From a virus: a DNA stretch of 64,000 nt. The notes below the pieces were generated by a model. That model had not been told where the DNA came from, did no database searches, and was given only the letters and a program-made list of their open reading frames with translations. The stretch's first letter is position 1; every line of letters starts with the position of its first letter. The translations under genes and the position numbers were made by a program. The stretch covers positions 1-64,000 of IMG/VR virus record IMGVR_UViG_3300032334_001259, one strand, 5' to 3'. Shown piece after piece: positions 8,344 to 18,006 of this stretch.

Positions 8344-9437
8344 AGACTAAATCCATTGAAAGTATTCTTGTCAATGTCTTGTTTAACACCACCAATGACA
8401 TACGAACTCACCTGCACTTGTTGGGGAGCCACCTGCACTTCTGCACCAGCAATCCACTTTTGTGTCCAAGGTAGCGGATTATTCTTTGTAACATATGGCT
8501 GACCAAGACCAACTGCTTGCATACGTTTATTAGCAATAAACTCAACATATTCTGCAAGTAGTTGATAGTTAAGACCAATCATACTACCATCTTTGAACAA
8601 GTATTGTGCCCATGCCTTTTCTTGTTGGACTGCATCATCAAACAACTTGATAGCTTGTTCACGACATTCTACTTCAATCTTTTCATAATCTGGATCATCT
8701 TTTGGAAGAATCTTCAACAGTGACTGTGTGCCAGCAAGATGTAGATTTTCATCACGTGCAATGAATTTGATAATCTTGGCATTGCCTTCCATCTTCTTCA
8801 ATTCAGCAAATGCCCAACTACAAGCGAATGACACATAGAAACGAACACCTTCAAGAATGTTCACACTCATAAGTGCAAGCCATAATGCTTTCTTATGTTC
8901 ATATGAATTTGTTTGATGTCCAAGAGCATGATTATTATTCAAATCAATTAGTTTGTCATAAAGTTCTGTAATATCACCAGCACAATCAACAATCTCTTGA
9001 ATATCCATCATCTCATCAAATACTTTTGATGGGTTAGCATACACATTGCGGATGATATGTGTATAAGAACGAGAGTGAATAGTTTCACTAAATGTCCATG
9101 TTGTAATCCAAGTTTCTAATTCTGGAAGTGAACAAATAGGACCAAATGCTACTGCTGGTGCACGACCTTGCACAGAATCAAGCAGAATCTGGCGTTTAAG
9201 ATTACTTGTAAAGATATGTTGCTCACTTGCTGTCAAATCTTTGAAATCTTTAGCATCACGCAAAATATCTACTTCTTGTGGTAACCAAAAGAATGATAAT
9301 TGTTTTTCGGTAAGTTTTTCAAACTGTTTATACTTTAGTGTATCATATCGTTGGATACTTACACCACCATTTGGGTCTAAAAATGCCAAAGCCTTTGTGT
9401 GATCACTCTTATCATTTGCGTCAAATACTGTACTCAT
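8340..9437 (-). CDS. nrdB: Ribonucleotide reductase class Ia, small subunit
   Basis: 365 residues, close to the usual length of about 375-390. The di-iron ligands and radical tyrosine are all present in the E. coli-like order: LLDS (D87), SETIHSRSY (E118, H121, Y125), the Glu of SWAFAE and RDENLH (Glu, His). The C-terminus QVSSYVIGGV through FNGFSL is the tail that docks on NrdA. It supplies the tyrosyl radical for reduction of ribonucleotides to deoxyribonucleotides for phage DNA synthesis. A sigma70-like promoter lies between nrdA and nrdB. Confidence 0.96.
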   Translation of the reverse strand: MSTVFDANDKSDHTKALAFLDPNGGVSIQRYDTLKYKQFEKLTEKQLSFFWLPQEVDILRDAKDFKDLTASEQHIFTSNLKRQILLDSVQGRAPAVAFGPICSLPELETWITTWTFSETIHSRSYTHIIRNVYANPSKVFDEMMDIQEIVDCAGDITELYDKLIDLNNNHALGHQTNSYEHKKALWLALMSVNILEGVRFYVSFACSWAFAELKKMEGNAKIIKFIARDENLHLAGTQSLLKILPKDDPDYEKIEVECREQAIKLFDDAVQQEKAWAQYLFKDGSMIGLNYQLLAEYVEFIANKRMQAVGLGQPYVTKNNPLPWTQKWIAGAEVQVAPQQVQVSSYVIGGVKQDIDKNTFNGFSL

Positions 9438-9455
9438 AACAACCTCTTTAAAATA

Positions 9456-9484
9456 ATTATAACAAAATTATGTCAGTTGCACAA
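9456..9484 (-). promoter_or_regulatory. Sigma70-type promoter for nrdB
   Basis: A perfect TATAAT -10 (9461-9456) is preceded by 17 nt and a weaker TTGTGC -35 (9484-9479). The AAAGAGG ribosome site and ATG of nrdB follow. It overlaps nothing but the 40-odd bases between nrdA and nrdB, so nrdB can be expressed apart from nrdA. Confidence 0.55.
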
Positions 9485-9485
9485 A

Positions 9486-11798
9486 TTAAATCGTGCAACT
9501 TTCACAAGCATCTTGGTCATCAAGTAGTTGTAAGTTTTTAACTTCAAAATCTTGTTTTTGTTCAACAAACTTGCTGACATCAACTTCACCTTGACCATCA
9601 TAGGTATTGAAATAATATAGGGTTTTAATACCATATTTGTAGCAAAGTAGCAGATGACCAATCATAACACTCATTGGAATCTTTTCATCTTCGTAGAATG
9701 TTGGATTATATGATGTATTGGTTGAAATACTTTGGTCAATATACTTTTGTAGGATAGCAACAATCTTCAAATAACCCTCTGGTGACTTTTGGTCCCAAAG
9801 CAATTCATACTTGTTCTTAAGTTTACGAAACTCTGGAACAACTTGCTTTAATACGCCATGCTTACTTTGCTTGACACTTATAAGGCTACGTGGTGGTTCA
9901 ATGCCGTTTGTAGCATTAGCAACCTGTGCGCTTGTTTCTGCTGGCATAAGAGCCATAAGAGTTGAATTACGGATACCATGTTCTTTAAGACTTGCACGAA
10001 GTGATTCCCAATCCATTGTAAACACTGGTCCAACAAGTTCATCAACTTCACGCTTATATGTGTCAATAGGTAGAATACCGTTGCCATATTTTGTTTCATT
10101 ACTCTTTGGACATGCACCTTTTTCAATAGCAAGTTGGTTACTTGCTTTGATGAGATAGTAACTCCATGCTTCTGCATATTCATCAACAAGTGGCAATGCT
10201 AATGGATCGCTGTATGATAAGTCATTCTTGGCGAGGAAATATGCAAAGTTAATAATACCAATACCCAATGGGCGACGATTCATTGTTGAAAGCTGTGCCG
10301 CCAAAACAGGATATTTTTGGTAGTCAAGCAATTCATCAAGACCACGAACAGCAAGGTCACACATCTTTTCAAAGTCTTTTGGTTCTTTTACATTTCCCCA
10401 GTTAATAGCACTTAATGTGCAAAGTGAGATTTCACCTTCTTCATCAAAGATATGCTTAAGTGGTTTTGTTGGTAATGCAATTTCAGCACAAAGATTGCTT
10501 TGCTTAACAGGTGCGACACTTTCAATAAATGCACCATGGCTATTGGCATGGTCAACATTCATAAGATAAATGCGACCTGTATTCTTGCGTTCTTCCATAA
10601 ACATACTAAACAAGTCAATAGCTTTATAAGTTTTCTTACGAATCTTACTGTTTTTTTCAGCAGCCTCATAAAGTTGTTTAAACTTGTCTTGGTCTTGGAA
10701 GAAAGCATCGTATAAGCCTGGAACATCACTTGGACTAAAACAAGTGATGTCCCCACCTTGGAGAAGACGCTCATACATTAACTTGTTAAATTGCACACCA
10801 TAATCCATATGGCGAACACGATTATCTTCTGTTCCCTTATTATTTTTAAGAACTAATAAATCTTCTACTTCATAATGCCATAGTGGATAGTAAAGTGTAG
10901 CCGCACCGTTGCGAACACCACCTTGTGAACAGCTACGAACAGCAGTTTGGAAATGCTTATAAAATGGAATTAAACCTGTGTGGCTGGCGTCACCTTTACG
11001 AATTGGAGAACCAATAGCACGGATAGCCCCAGCACCAATCCCAATGCCTGCCTTTTGACTTACATACTTGACAATGGCACTACTTGTTGCATTGATGCTG
11101 TCTAGACTATCGTCAGTTTCAATTAATACACAGCTACTAAACTGACGTTGTGGTGTGCGGACACCAGCCATCACAGGAGTAGGTAAACTAATATCATGCT
11201 TACTAATAGCATCATAATAGTCCCTAACATAACGTAAACGAGTTTCTTTTGGATACTTTGAGAATAGTGTTGCAGCAATAAGTGCATATGCAACTTGTGG
11301 CGTTTCCATAATTTGACCAGTTACACGGTTCTGCACAAGATACTTGCCACGTAGCTGTTCCATTGCAACATAAGCAAGACTGCAATCACGTTCATGGTCA
11401 ACAAACTTATTAATAGTTGCCCATTCTTCTTCGGTATAATCTGTTAATAGTGCAGGATCATAAAATCCACTTGCTATATTCTTTTTAATAATATCAATCA
11501 ATGCCCACGGATGATAGTCACCATATACTTCTTTGCGTAGGTGATAATTTACAAGACGACCTGCGACATATTGGTAATTAGGCGCATCTTCACTGATAAG
11601 ATCAGCAGCAGCCTTAATCATAGTTTCTTGAATTTCACTGGTTTTAATGTTATTATAAAATTGAATCTGACTTCGTAGTTCTAGTTCACTTGCACTTACG
11701 TTGTTGATATTTTCTGTTGCCCAGAATACTACTTTGTGAAGTTTATCAATATTCAATGGTTCTTTACGACCATCACGTTTAGTAACATTAATCGCCAT
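9486..11798 (-). CDS. nrdA: Ribonucleotide reductase class Ia, large subunit
   Basis: 770 residues, the normal length. The N-terminus VTKRDGRKEPLNIDKLHKVV is an ATP-cone. The active site SNLCAEIALPT has the thiyl-radical cysteine with its Asn and Glu; FSSCVL holds the first redox cysteine and the C-terminus CESCTI the reducing pair. It makes deoxyribonucleotides with NrdB, with electrons probably from the phage glutaredoxin. Gene order nrdA-nrdB-glutaredoxin on one strand supports a joint nucleotide-supply unit. No intron or intein was seen. Confidence 0.96.
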   Translation of the reverse strand: MAINVTKRDGRKEPLNIDKLHKVVFWATENINNVSASELELRSQIQFYNNIKTSEIQETMIKAAADLISEDAPNYQYVAGRLVNYHLRKEVYGDYHPWALIDIIKKNIASGFYDPALLTDYTEEEWATINKFVDHERDCSLAYVAMEQLRGKYLVQNRVTGQIMETPQVAYALIAATLFSKYPKETRLRYVRDYYDAISKHDISLPTPVMAGVRTPQRQFSSCVLIETDDSLDSINATSSAIVKYVSQKAGIGIGAGAIRAIGSPIRKGDASHTGLIPFYKHFQTAVRSCSQGGVRNGAATLYYPLWHYEVEDLLVLKNNKGTEDNRVRHMDYGVQFNKLMYERLLQGGDITCFSPSDVPGLYDAFFQDQDKFKQLYEAAEKNSKIRKKTYKAIDLFSMFMEERKNTGRIYLMNVDHANSHGAFIESVAPVKQSNLCAEIALPTKPLKHIFDEEGEISLCTLSAINWGNVKEPKDFEKMCDLAVRGLDELLDYQKYPVLAAQLSTMNRRPLGIGIINFAYFLAKNDLSYSDPLALPLVDEYAEAWSYYLIKASNQLAIEKGACPKSNETKYGNGILPIDTYKREVDELVGPVFTMDWESLRASLKEHGIRNSTLMALMPAETSAQVANATNGIEPPRSLISVKQSKHGVLKQVVPEFRKLKNKYELLWDQKSPEGYLKIVAILQKYIDQSISTNTSYNPTFYEDEKIPMSVMIGHLLLCYKYGIKTLYYFNTYDGQGEVDVSKFVEQKQDFEVKNLQLLDDQDACESCTI

Positions 11799-11806
11799 TT
11801 GATTTC

Positions 11807-12265
11807 CTATATTTTTAATTGTTTTGCGTTTACAGTATTAATCAGTTCTGCGGTTGGACTGATTGATAGGTTATTTACAACCACTCCATCCTGGTAATTC
11901 AGCGTATATAATCCACCCTCGCACCTGACTAAATTAAGGTATTCATGTTTTTTGCGGTCACGATAAACCTCTATTACCATACTATCCTTTTGTGAATAAG
12001 AAGTAAAGTATAAAGTGTAAAAAATACCCAAAGCACGTGCAGTATCGTCATATAAACCACTGCTTATAAGTGTCCACGGGTCAGGCCAATGACGACAATC
12101 ATCAAATTCAAGATAAGGGTCAGTTAATTTGCAATTCTGCCATGCTGTGGCAACAAGACGCAAGTGATCTTTGTCTATATTGCGCCTAAAATCACGCCAT
12201 TGTAGTATGTTTTCATGGGTTCTTGGCGTAATCCATTTAGAACATATCGAAGTATCTAATAGCAT
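11807..12265 (-). CDS. Conserved phage protein of unknown function (152 aa)
   Basis: 152 residues rich in Trp and Asp: HWPDPWTLISSGLYDDTARA and LGIFYTLYFTSY are the most recognisable blocks. I cannot name the family. The protein appears soluble and alpha/beta. Its start lies 29 nt inside the 3' end of the tail-fibre gene and its stop is 8 nt before nrdA, so it bridges a structural operon and the nucleotide-metabolism operon. Confidence 0.55.
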   Translation of the reverse strand: MLLDTSICSKWITPRTHENILQWRDFRRNIDKDHLRLVATAWQNCKLTDPYLEFDDCRHWPDPWTLISSGLYDDTARALGIFYTLYFTSYSQKDSMVIEVYRDRKKHEYLNLVRCEGGLYTLNYQDGVVVNNLSISPTAELINTVNAKQLKI

Positions 12266-15200
12266 AGTTGATAAGACCCGTACCTGTTGAATCGGTAGTG
12301 TATGTTACATCAGTGCCATTATAACCAAATGTAACACCAACATCACTACTGAATGTCCTATCATCTTCTATACTATATAAACCACCAGAAGTCAATGTAA
12401 ATTTAGCAAGTCCAGTGCAAACATTACTGCCTCTTGTAATTGTATATTGGAACTCAAATCCAAAGTTTTCACCAAATTCATTTAATCCAGTTACAAGAGC
12501 CGCAGTTGTATTATTTGCTAATGCTAAAGTTCTACCACGTTGGTAATTGATTGTTCCCATACGCAGACCGTAAGAATATACCCATTCAACAGCTTGTTCA
12601 ACTTCACTTACATATGGTATACCAGTGCTTGTGCTTGCCTGTGCTTCTGTTCTATCAAAACTATCACCAATACTTGCACAACCACTAATAGTAGTGTCAA
12701 AATATATGATTACATAAAATGGGTTTGCAACACCAGTGCTTTTGTTACCTACATCACGGTAATAATTACTTAAACTTAAGAAATTAGTGCTGTTTGTCAT
12801 ATAACAACCACTATTATAAATTAAGTCCATTGTGCTGTTGCTTATAGTAAAACCAATAGCACTTGTTCCAACAAAATACAAACCATGATAAAGATTACTG
12901 AATGTGCAACTATCTATTAAACCATTACTTGTATATTGACTACTTGGCAAATAAACACCTGTATGGAATCCATTGAATAAACAATCTATAATATTAACAT
13001 CACTTGCATATGCAAGAGCACGACCCAATAATTTTACACCAGCAGTTGTGCTACCATTTACTGGATCAGTTAATACAGTAACTGTGCTTGTGTTTGGTCC
13101 TTGGAAGCGAATATTGTCTAATGTAACACGTGTTGCACTGTCAATAACAATACCATCATTAAGACTTTGCAGTGTCATATCACTAATTGTAATATCTGTA
13201 GGTAATGCTGCACCATTCAAACCAATTAGATTTTGAATTTGTTGTAGGTCATCAGCGGTATACATTACCCAAGTAGTATATGGATATATGTAAGGATTTG
13301 CTGTTTGTGTAATTTGTGTATTATAAGTTCCTTCACCACGTAATCTTGCACGACTTGGAACATTAATACTACCGCTTACTATATAATTACCTGCTGGAAA
13401 CCATAAAACTTTATGTGCAGCAAGACTTGAAGTTCTGCAATATAGTTCATACATTGCACGGTTAATGGCTTCTGTGTCATCAGTAACACCATCACCTTTT
13501 GCACCAAAATCTTTAACACTTACGAAATCATCAAGTTTTTTCTGTAAAGAACGTTGTGTAATTGTTCCACCATAACTTAAACTTTGTGTAGTCCAAGTTT
13601 GTGCGTCAAGACTTGTACTGATATGACCGTCATCACCAATAGCATAATAGGTGCTACCAATATAACCCATACCACGATTGCTATAAGTTACTGATTGTGT
13701 TTCTTTTCTAAAATAATTGTATTGGCTTGTGCTGTAATAAAAGAAACCATATTGTCCACCGATAACATTAGTTGTGTTATTATCAGCAATATCATATAAA
13801 TCTGGTGCTAATGCACTACTACCAAAATAGATACTTGAATAGGTCCAAGTTACTGCATCTTGTGATTTGAGATATGTTAGACTTGTGTCACCACTTACAT
13901 AAAAATATGTTCCAATATAAGTAGAACCTGTAAAATTAGCAGTTGTAGTGGTTGTTTTTGTAAACCAACTGGTTCCATTTGTACTCGTAGCTATAACACC
14001 ATGATCACCAGTAACAATCCAATAATTTGTTGATGTCCCACCTGGTGGTGTAAATGTATAATATCTTACGCTATTCAAATCGCTCAATGAAACAGTAGCA
14101 CCAGTTGGATCAGTTGCACTATTTGCAATAGCACTACTCCAAGTTGTGCCGTCTGCACTGCTTACACCAACACCACTTGCACCAACTGCAATAGCCTTGA
14201 ATGTGCCACCACCTAAATCGGCAACAGCTACGCTACGCAATTCAACGCTTGTGCCACTACTACGTGCAGTCCAAGTTACGGCATTTGGACTTGTTAGTAT
14301 TGTTCCGTTAGCACCTACAGCTATCCATGTTGTAGTGCTTAATTTTGTAATACCAAGTAGATTTTGTGTAGTTCCACTTGTTTGTGCGGTAAATGTAGTT
14401 CCAGTTGTACTTGTTAAAATTACACCACTATCACCTACTACAACCCAAGTGGTTCCATCAAACCAAACTGCATTAAGACTTGTAGATACACCACTTGTTC
14501 TTGCTGTCCACGTAGCACCTGTTCCACTGGTATAGATTCCACCACTACCAGTTAAAACTGTGAATAAGCCAGCACCATTGTGATAGATATATTTGAAATT
14601 TTCAATAGCACTTGCAACAGTTGTGACACTACTTAAAGTTGTTCCAGTTGTGTTTTTATAAACATCGCCCCAACTTGTAAGTGACCAAACATTTGTTCCA
14701 TCATTTGTAACACTTACCAACCCATCAACAAGACTACGAGTCCAAGTTGAACCATCAGTGCTTACATAAACTTTATTATTTTCACATGTTGCAACAAAAG
14801 AATTGCCAGCAGTATTAGTAATATAACGCAAACCTAAAACATCATAAAAACCAACAGTTGTGACAGTCCAAGTGATAGCATCTGGACTTGTTATGATTGT
14901 TCCATTTGCGCCACCAGCAACAAATATACTGTTACCGTATGCTATGCTATAAAGTGCATCAGTTGTGCCTGTTGTTTGACTACTCCAAGTAACACCATTA
15001 TTACTTGTATAAACTTCACCAAGAGCAGTAACGAGAACAAACTTACTACTTGCATAAACAATTGCGTTGATATTTGTATATGAAACTGCACCGCTTGCTT
15101 GCCATACTGTTCCATTTGAACTATAAAGCACTGTTCCATTAGCACCAACTGCTACGAAATATCCACCACCATATGCAACATCAAGAAGATTTTGTGTAGT

Positions 15201-15569
15201 TCCACTTATAGTGCTATTCCATGTAGAACCATCAGTGCTTGTTAAAATATTTCCATTACTACCAACTACAACATATACTGAACCATTAGACGCAATTGCT
15301 TCATAAACTGCACGTGCATTACCAGTTTGTGGATTATAACCAGCATCACTGTTTTTAAAATCATATAAATTTGCTAAATTAAGGATGTCACTGTATTCAG
15401 TGAGAATTTCTGTATTACCAGTTTGTGGCGCACCATCACTTACAAGACCGTTACCAATAAAAAGGCGGCGTTCATCGACAGCATAACCTATTTCTGCCTT
15501 TGCAAGTTGTGGTAAATTTTCAAAAATTCCGCTACGATGTTGTATTCTTGAGATTTGGACAATGCTCAT
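12237..15569 (-). CDS. Tail fibre/spike: BNR-YCF48-like repeats plus pectate-lyase-like beta-helix
   Basis: 1110 residues. The N-terminus (about 1-60: ISRIQHRSGIFENLP, AEIGYAVDERRLFIGNG, GNTEILTEY) matches the N-terminal segment of phage fibre and tropism proteins. Residues about 75-670 are tandem repeats of the form V-A-x-G-x-N-G-x-I-x-x-S-x-D-G-x-x-W, the BNR/YCF48-type propeller pattern. At 680-700 SVKDFGAKGDGVTDDTEAIN starts a Pectate_lyase_3 right-handed beta-helix that runs to about 970, followed by a C-terminal beta domain. It probably binds and perhaps cuts a surface polysaccharide. A late-type promoter box lies just upstream. Confidence 0.82.
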   Translation of the reverse strand: MSIVQISRIQHRSGIFENLPQLAKAEIGYAVDERRLFIGNGLVSDGAPQTGNTEILTEYSDILNLANLYDFKNSDAGYNPQTGNARAVYEAIASNGSVYVVVGSNGNILTSTDGSTWNSTISGTTQNLLDVAYGGGYFVAVGANGTVLYSSNGTVWQASGAVSYTNINAIVYASSKFVLVTALGEVYTSNNGVTWSSQTTGTTDALYSIAYGNSIFVAGGANGTIITSPDAITWTVTTVGFYDVLGLRYITNTAGNSFVATCENNKVYVSTDGSTWTRSLVDGLVSVTNDGTNVWSLTSWGDVYKNTTGTTLSSVTTVASAIENFKYIYHNGAGLFTVLTGSGGIYTSGTGATWTARTSGVSTSLNAVWFDGTTWVVVGDSGVILTSTTGTTFTAQTSGTTQNLLGITKLSTTTWIAVGANGTILTSPNAVTWTARSSGTSVELRSVAVADLGGGTFKAIAVGASGVGVSSADGTTWSSAIANSATDPTGATVSLSDLNSVRYYTFTPPGGTSTNYWIVTGDHGVIATSTNGTSWFTKTTTTTANFTGSTYIGTYFYVSGDTSLTYLKSQDAVTWTYSSIYFGSSALAPDLYDIADNNTTNVIGGQYGFFYYSTSQYNYFRKETQSVTYSNRGMGYIGSTYYAIGDDGHISTSLDAQTWTTQSLSYGGTITQRSLQKKLDDFVSVKDFGAKGDGVTDDTEAINRAMYELYCRTSSLAAHKVLWFPAGNYIVSGSINVPSRARLRGEGTYNTQITQTANPYIYPYTTWVMYTADDLQQIQNLIGLNGAALPTDITISDMTLQSLNDGIVIDSATRVTLDNIRFQGPNTSTVTVLTDPVNGSTTAGVKLLGRALAYASDVNIIDCLFNGFHTGVYLPSSQYTSNGLIDSCTFSNLYHGLYFVGTSAIGFTISNSTMDLIYNSGCYMTNSTNFLSLSNYYRDVGNKSTGVANPFYVIIYFDTTISGCASIGDSFDRTEAQASTSTGIPYVSEVEQAVEWVYSYGLRMGTINYQRGRTLALANNTTAALVTGLNEFGENFGFEFQYTITRGSNVCTGLAKFTLTSGGLYSIEDDRTFSSDVGVTFGYNGTDVTYTTDSTGTGLINYAIRYFDMF
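13590..15330 (-). repeat. Degenerate tandem repeats encoding propeller blades in the tail fibre
   Basis: Roughly ten or more units of about 40-50 codons. Each has a T-T-Q/D-x-L-x-x-V/I start, a V-A-V-G-A-N-G-x-I/V-L-T-S block and a T-W-x-A/S end. DNA similarity between units is visible by eye (recurring versions of a segment such as gttccatttgcgccaccagc). Boundaries are approximate. Such arrays can expand, contract or recombine, giving host-range variation. Confidence 0.6.
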
Positions 15570-15592
15570 TAGTATCTCTCATTTTATAGAGA

Positions 15593-15600
15593 TATTTATG
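15593..15600 (-). promoter_or_regulatory. Late-type promoter box (CATAAATA) before the tail-fibre gene
   Basis: Differs from the T4 late consensus TATAAATA by one base. It ends 23 nt before the ATG at 15569, with GAGAG between as a ribosome site, a normal layout for a late leader. Confidence 0.5.
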
Positions 15601-16297
15601 AGTTCTCCGCATAGAACTGCCAAACTCTATCCCACCAAGTTGCAGTCCACTGATCAAAATCGTCACCAGTAATGATCCAACGTTGTGGTTCACAGTTCTT
15701 ACTACACATTAAGATAACAATTTGTTTGATATCTGTGCCAAATATTTCATTATGAGCAGCAGCATAAGCGGCACCTTGAATAAAATAATCATGAATCCAT
15801 TCAGTTTTTTTAGGTTTATTGGTTTGTTTATAGTCTATAATACTTGGTTTACCATTATAAACACCAACAAGGTCAGTAGTGCCAGCATAAAGCTGTGGAT
15901 AATATAGTGCAGTTTCCATACCCCAAAATTCTTGGAGTTGTCCTTTAAGATATTCATTAATAATAGTATTTGCCATTTTAGCACTTTCTTGATGAACAGC
16001 ATTACTACCTGTTTTTAATTCACCATGTTCCAACCAATTTTCAAGTTGTTTATGCATACTGGTTCCACGTCCAGCAGCTTCTGTGGTAATAGCTTGTGCT
16101 TTTTGGACACCAACACGCTTACGCCATTCATTTAATGCTTGAACTTTTTCTTTTGGCTTTGTTTTGTCAAGAATAGTGGTTACAGAAGGAACAACATCAC
16201 CACTTGGTGTCAGGTATCTACGACCTTGTTCTGTTTCTTTTCGTTTAATTTCAGTGTAATTATATTGTGGATTGTGCTTTACCAGGATATTTGCCAA
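15596..16297 (-). CDS. PD-(D/E)XK exonuclease (RecB/MGME1-like)
   Basis: 233 residues. GRGTSMHKQLENWL is the early helix motif of RecB-type nucleases (His in motif I). YPQLYAGTTDLVGVYNGK gives the metal-binding Asp and SIIDYKQTNKPKK the D-Y-K catalytic triad end, followed by a Gln-rich helix (YFIQGAAYAAAHNE, motif QxxxY). It is therefore a metal-dependent exonuclease, probably processing DNA ends in recombination or degrading host DNA. Its start overlaps the preceding small gene by 19 nt. Confidence 0.82.
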   Translation of the reverse strand: MANILVKHNPQYNYTEIKRKETEQGRRYLTPSGDVVPSVTTILDKTKPKEKVQALNEWRKRVGVQKAQAITTEAAGRGTSMHKQLENWLEHGELKTGSNAVHQESAKMANTIINEYLKGQLQEFWGMETALYYPQLYAGTTDLVGVYNGKPSIIDYKQTNKPKKTEWIHDYFIQGAAYAAAHNEIFGTDIKQIVILMCSKNCEPQRWIITGDDFDQWTATWWDRVWQFYAENS

Positions 16298-16617
16298 GAG
16301 ATATTTGTCCCATCAGTTGATATACGACTGATAGTATACCCCAATTTAGCAAAGTTGTCAATAACTGATTGCATCTGTCCAGTGGCAAGTGCGTTGGCGG
16401 TGCTTGTCTGCCAAGCTGTATAATATTGTGTAGCCAGTGTCATTGGTGTTCCGACCACAGTATTGCCATTTAGAAATGTATTTGATGTTTTGTTTACTGT
16501 AACTGTTACATTGCCAGCAGAAACGGCAGAAAGAATGTTAAGATTTAACAATGCAATTTCTGTTTCGGTTGCTACGCTCGTTATAGTTTGTGTTCTGGCA
16601 TTTGTTGCTGTAAACAT
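16279..16617 (-). CDS. Small Thr/Asn-rich probable virion protein (112 aa)
   Basis: 112 residues, rich in Thr, Ala and Asn, with no catalytic motif: an early Thr-rich stretch, then NVTVTVNKTSNTFLNGNTVV (beta strands) and a final region TISRISTDGTNISWQISW. The style is that of a tail or head decoration protein. It starts at ATG 16617; a CCTAAATA box (16637-16630) lies 12 nt before it. Its function is unknown. Confidence 0.5.
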   Translation of the reverse strand: MFTATNARTQTITSVATETEIALLNLNILSAVSAGNVTVTVNKTSNTFLNGNTVVGTPMTLATQYYTAWQTSTANALATGQMQSVIDNFAKLGYTISRISTDGTNISWQISW

Positions 16618-16636
16618 ATTATTTTTCCACTAATAT

Positions 16637-17569
16637 TTAGGATACACTTTTGCTTTTTGTTTTGCCACCTGCTTGTCTTTTACGTCTGCCAGCACAATGT
16701 GCTTTCTGGCTAAAACCTTTTGGATGACTGCAATTAATACTTTTCTTATATTTTTTAGTCCATGTTTCAATTATTTTCTGCATGGATTTTTTAACTTTAT
16801 ACTTTTTACCATCAACAATGAAGTAATCTAAACCTTTTTCACGTGCAGTTCTCAAAGCACCACTAAAGGCATTACCTTCACTTAAACTTAAATCATTATC
16901 AACTGCTTGTAGATGTGCGTCATTTAGTTTGTCAAGATCACCTTCATTACGAAGCAACTTAAATGTAAGGTTTTCAACACCAAATTCGCCTTCACGTTCT
17001 AATCCACTTTGGCGAAGTTTTTTAATACGTTCTTTTAAACGTTTAATAGTAGCACGGTCACCGCTTTCTACCGCTTGGTCTATTTCAGCATGTAGATGTT
17101 CAAATTTGTCTTGAATGTTTGTTGTATCTGGATTAGCTACAATTGTTTTAGGAAACTTAATCCAGTTATTATTATAAATGCTGTAAATTCCATTAGATAT
17201 ATGCTTTTCATCACTGCGTTGAACATATACTTCTACGGCATGTCCATAAATGCTTATATCATGTTGGTCGTTAAATGCACCTTTTTTAGCCATAAACAAT
17301 TGATCAAGGTCTTCTTCACATGGACCATTTACGTCTGCAACAAGATGTAAATCTATATCACTGTCTGCATTATAATTATAACTTGCATTACTACCACTTA
17401 TTGTAATATCAGTTAATTGTAAATTGGGAATGTTTATAAAATCAACAAATGCTTTGGCAATCTTAAACAATGCAAGACGGACTTCTGGTTTAAGGCGATT
17501 GTTTTCCCATAAATCAAGATTCAACTTGTCATGAAATTTTGTAAGTTGTTCTAAGTCACCAATGCGCAT
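16637..17569 (-). CDS. Pol-beta-type nucleotidyltransferase with C-terminal head-protein modules
   Basis: 310 residues. GSNASYNYNADSDIDLHLVA (about 59-78) is the GS-x(9)-DxD signature of the minimal nucleotidyltransferase fold, with a further acidic strand at AVEVYVQ. So it may transfer a nucleotide to a protein or RNA. Residues 150-200 are a charged coiled coil. At about 232-262 is a module EGNAFSGAL...FIVDGKKYKVKK that recurs in the giant protein at 54120-57362. A Cys/His knot-like motif follows at about 280 (CSHPKGFSQKAHC) with a very basic tail. I infer packaging inside or on the head. A TCTAAATA box ends 4 nt before the ATG. Confidence 0.65.
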   Translation of the reverse strand: MRIGDLEQLTKFHDKLNLDLWENNRLKPEVRLALFKIAKAFVDFINIPNLQLTDITISGSNASYNYNADSDIDLHLVADVNGPCEEDLDQLFMAKKGAFNDQHDISIYGHAVEVYVQRSDEKHISNGIYSIYNNNWIKFPKTIVANPDTTNIQDKFEHLHAEIDQAVESGDRATIKRLKERIKKLRQSGLEREGEFGVENLTFKLLRNEGDLDKLNDAHLQAVDNDLSLSEGNAFSGALRTAREKGLDYFIVDGKKYKVKKSMQKIIETWTKKYKKSINCSHPKGFSQKAHCAGRRKRQAGGKTKSKSVS

Positions 17570-17581
17570 GTGGTATTTAGA

Positions 17582-18004
17582 TTAAAAACGTGAGGCACGT
17601 GCAGCCATTTTATCAACCGTTGCACGTTCTGGACTACGACCATTACCTATTGGAGCACCACCTTGTTCTGGTTCTGGTTCTAGTGGAGGTGGAGGCACAG
17701 CTAAATCAGGTTGTTGTGCTGCCGCATCCATTTCTGGTTCAGGTTCTGGTTCTTCTGTTTTTCCAATGGTGATATAATCTTCATTAGAATCACCAATCAA
17801 TTCATCAAGTGCTGGAAATTGTTTTTTCAAACCTTCTAATGCTTCCCAGTTAAAACTATAACCAGCATTATTCATAAGATTTGTAATGTTGCGCATTGGA
17901 ATTTTTGTGCCAGGTTCTGTCTTATTTTGCAAATACTGCAAAATTGTCATCAAGGTTCCTACTTGACTACGAACAAAATCTGGTGCAACTTCCAAGAGTT
18001 TCAT
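17582..18004 (-). CDS. Small acidic protein with Pro/Glu-rich linker (140 aa)
   Basis: 140 residues. The N-terminal half is helical (FVRSQVGTLMTILQYLQNKT, then NLMNNAGYSFNWEALEGL). The middle is a low-complexity Pro-Glu tract (residues about 83-117) and the tail is basic (SPERATVDKMAARASRF). It is adjacent to the coiled-coil protein gene (2 nt between) and to the nucleotidyltransferase. Probably a head-associated or scaffold-type protein; the function is unknown. Confidence 0.5.
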   Translation of the reverse strand: MKLLEVAPDFVRSQVGTLMTILQYLQNKTEPGTKIPMRNITNLMNNAGYSFNWEALEGLKKQFPALDELIGDSNEDYITIGKTEEPEPEPEMDAAAQQPDLAVPPPPLEPEPEQGGAPIGNGRSPERATVDKMAARASRF

Positions 18005-18006
18005 TA

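Noticed and set aside
12237-15569. Search for a CRISPR array in the repeated tail-fibre region
   Set aside because: The repeats are in-frame, degenerate and protein-coding, without regular short spacers; no CRISPR array was seen anywhere.
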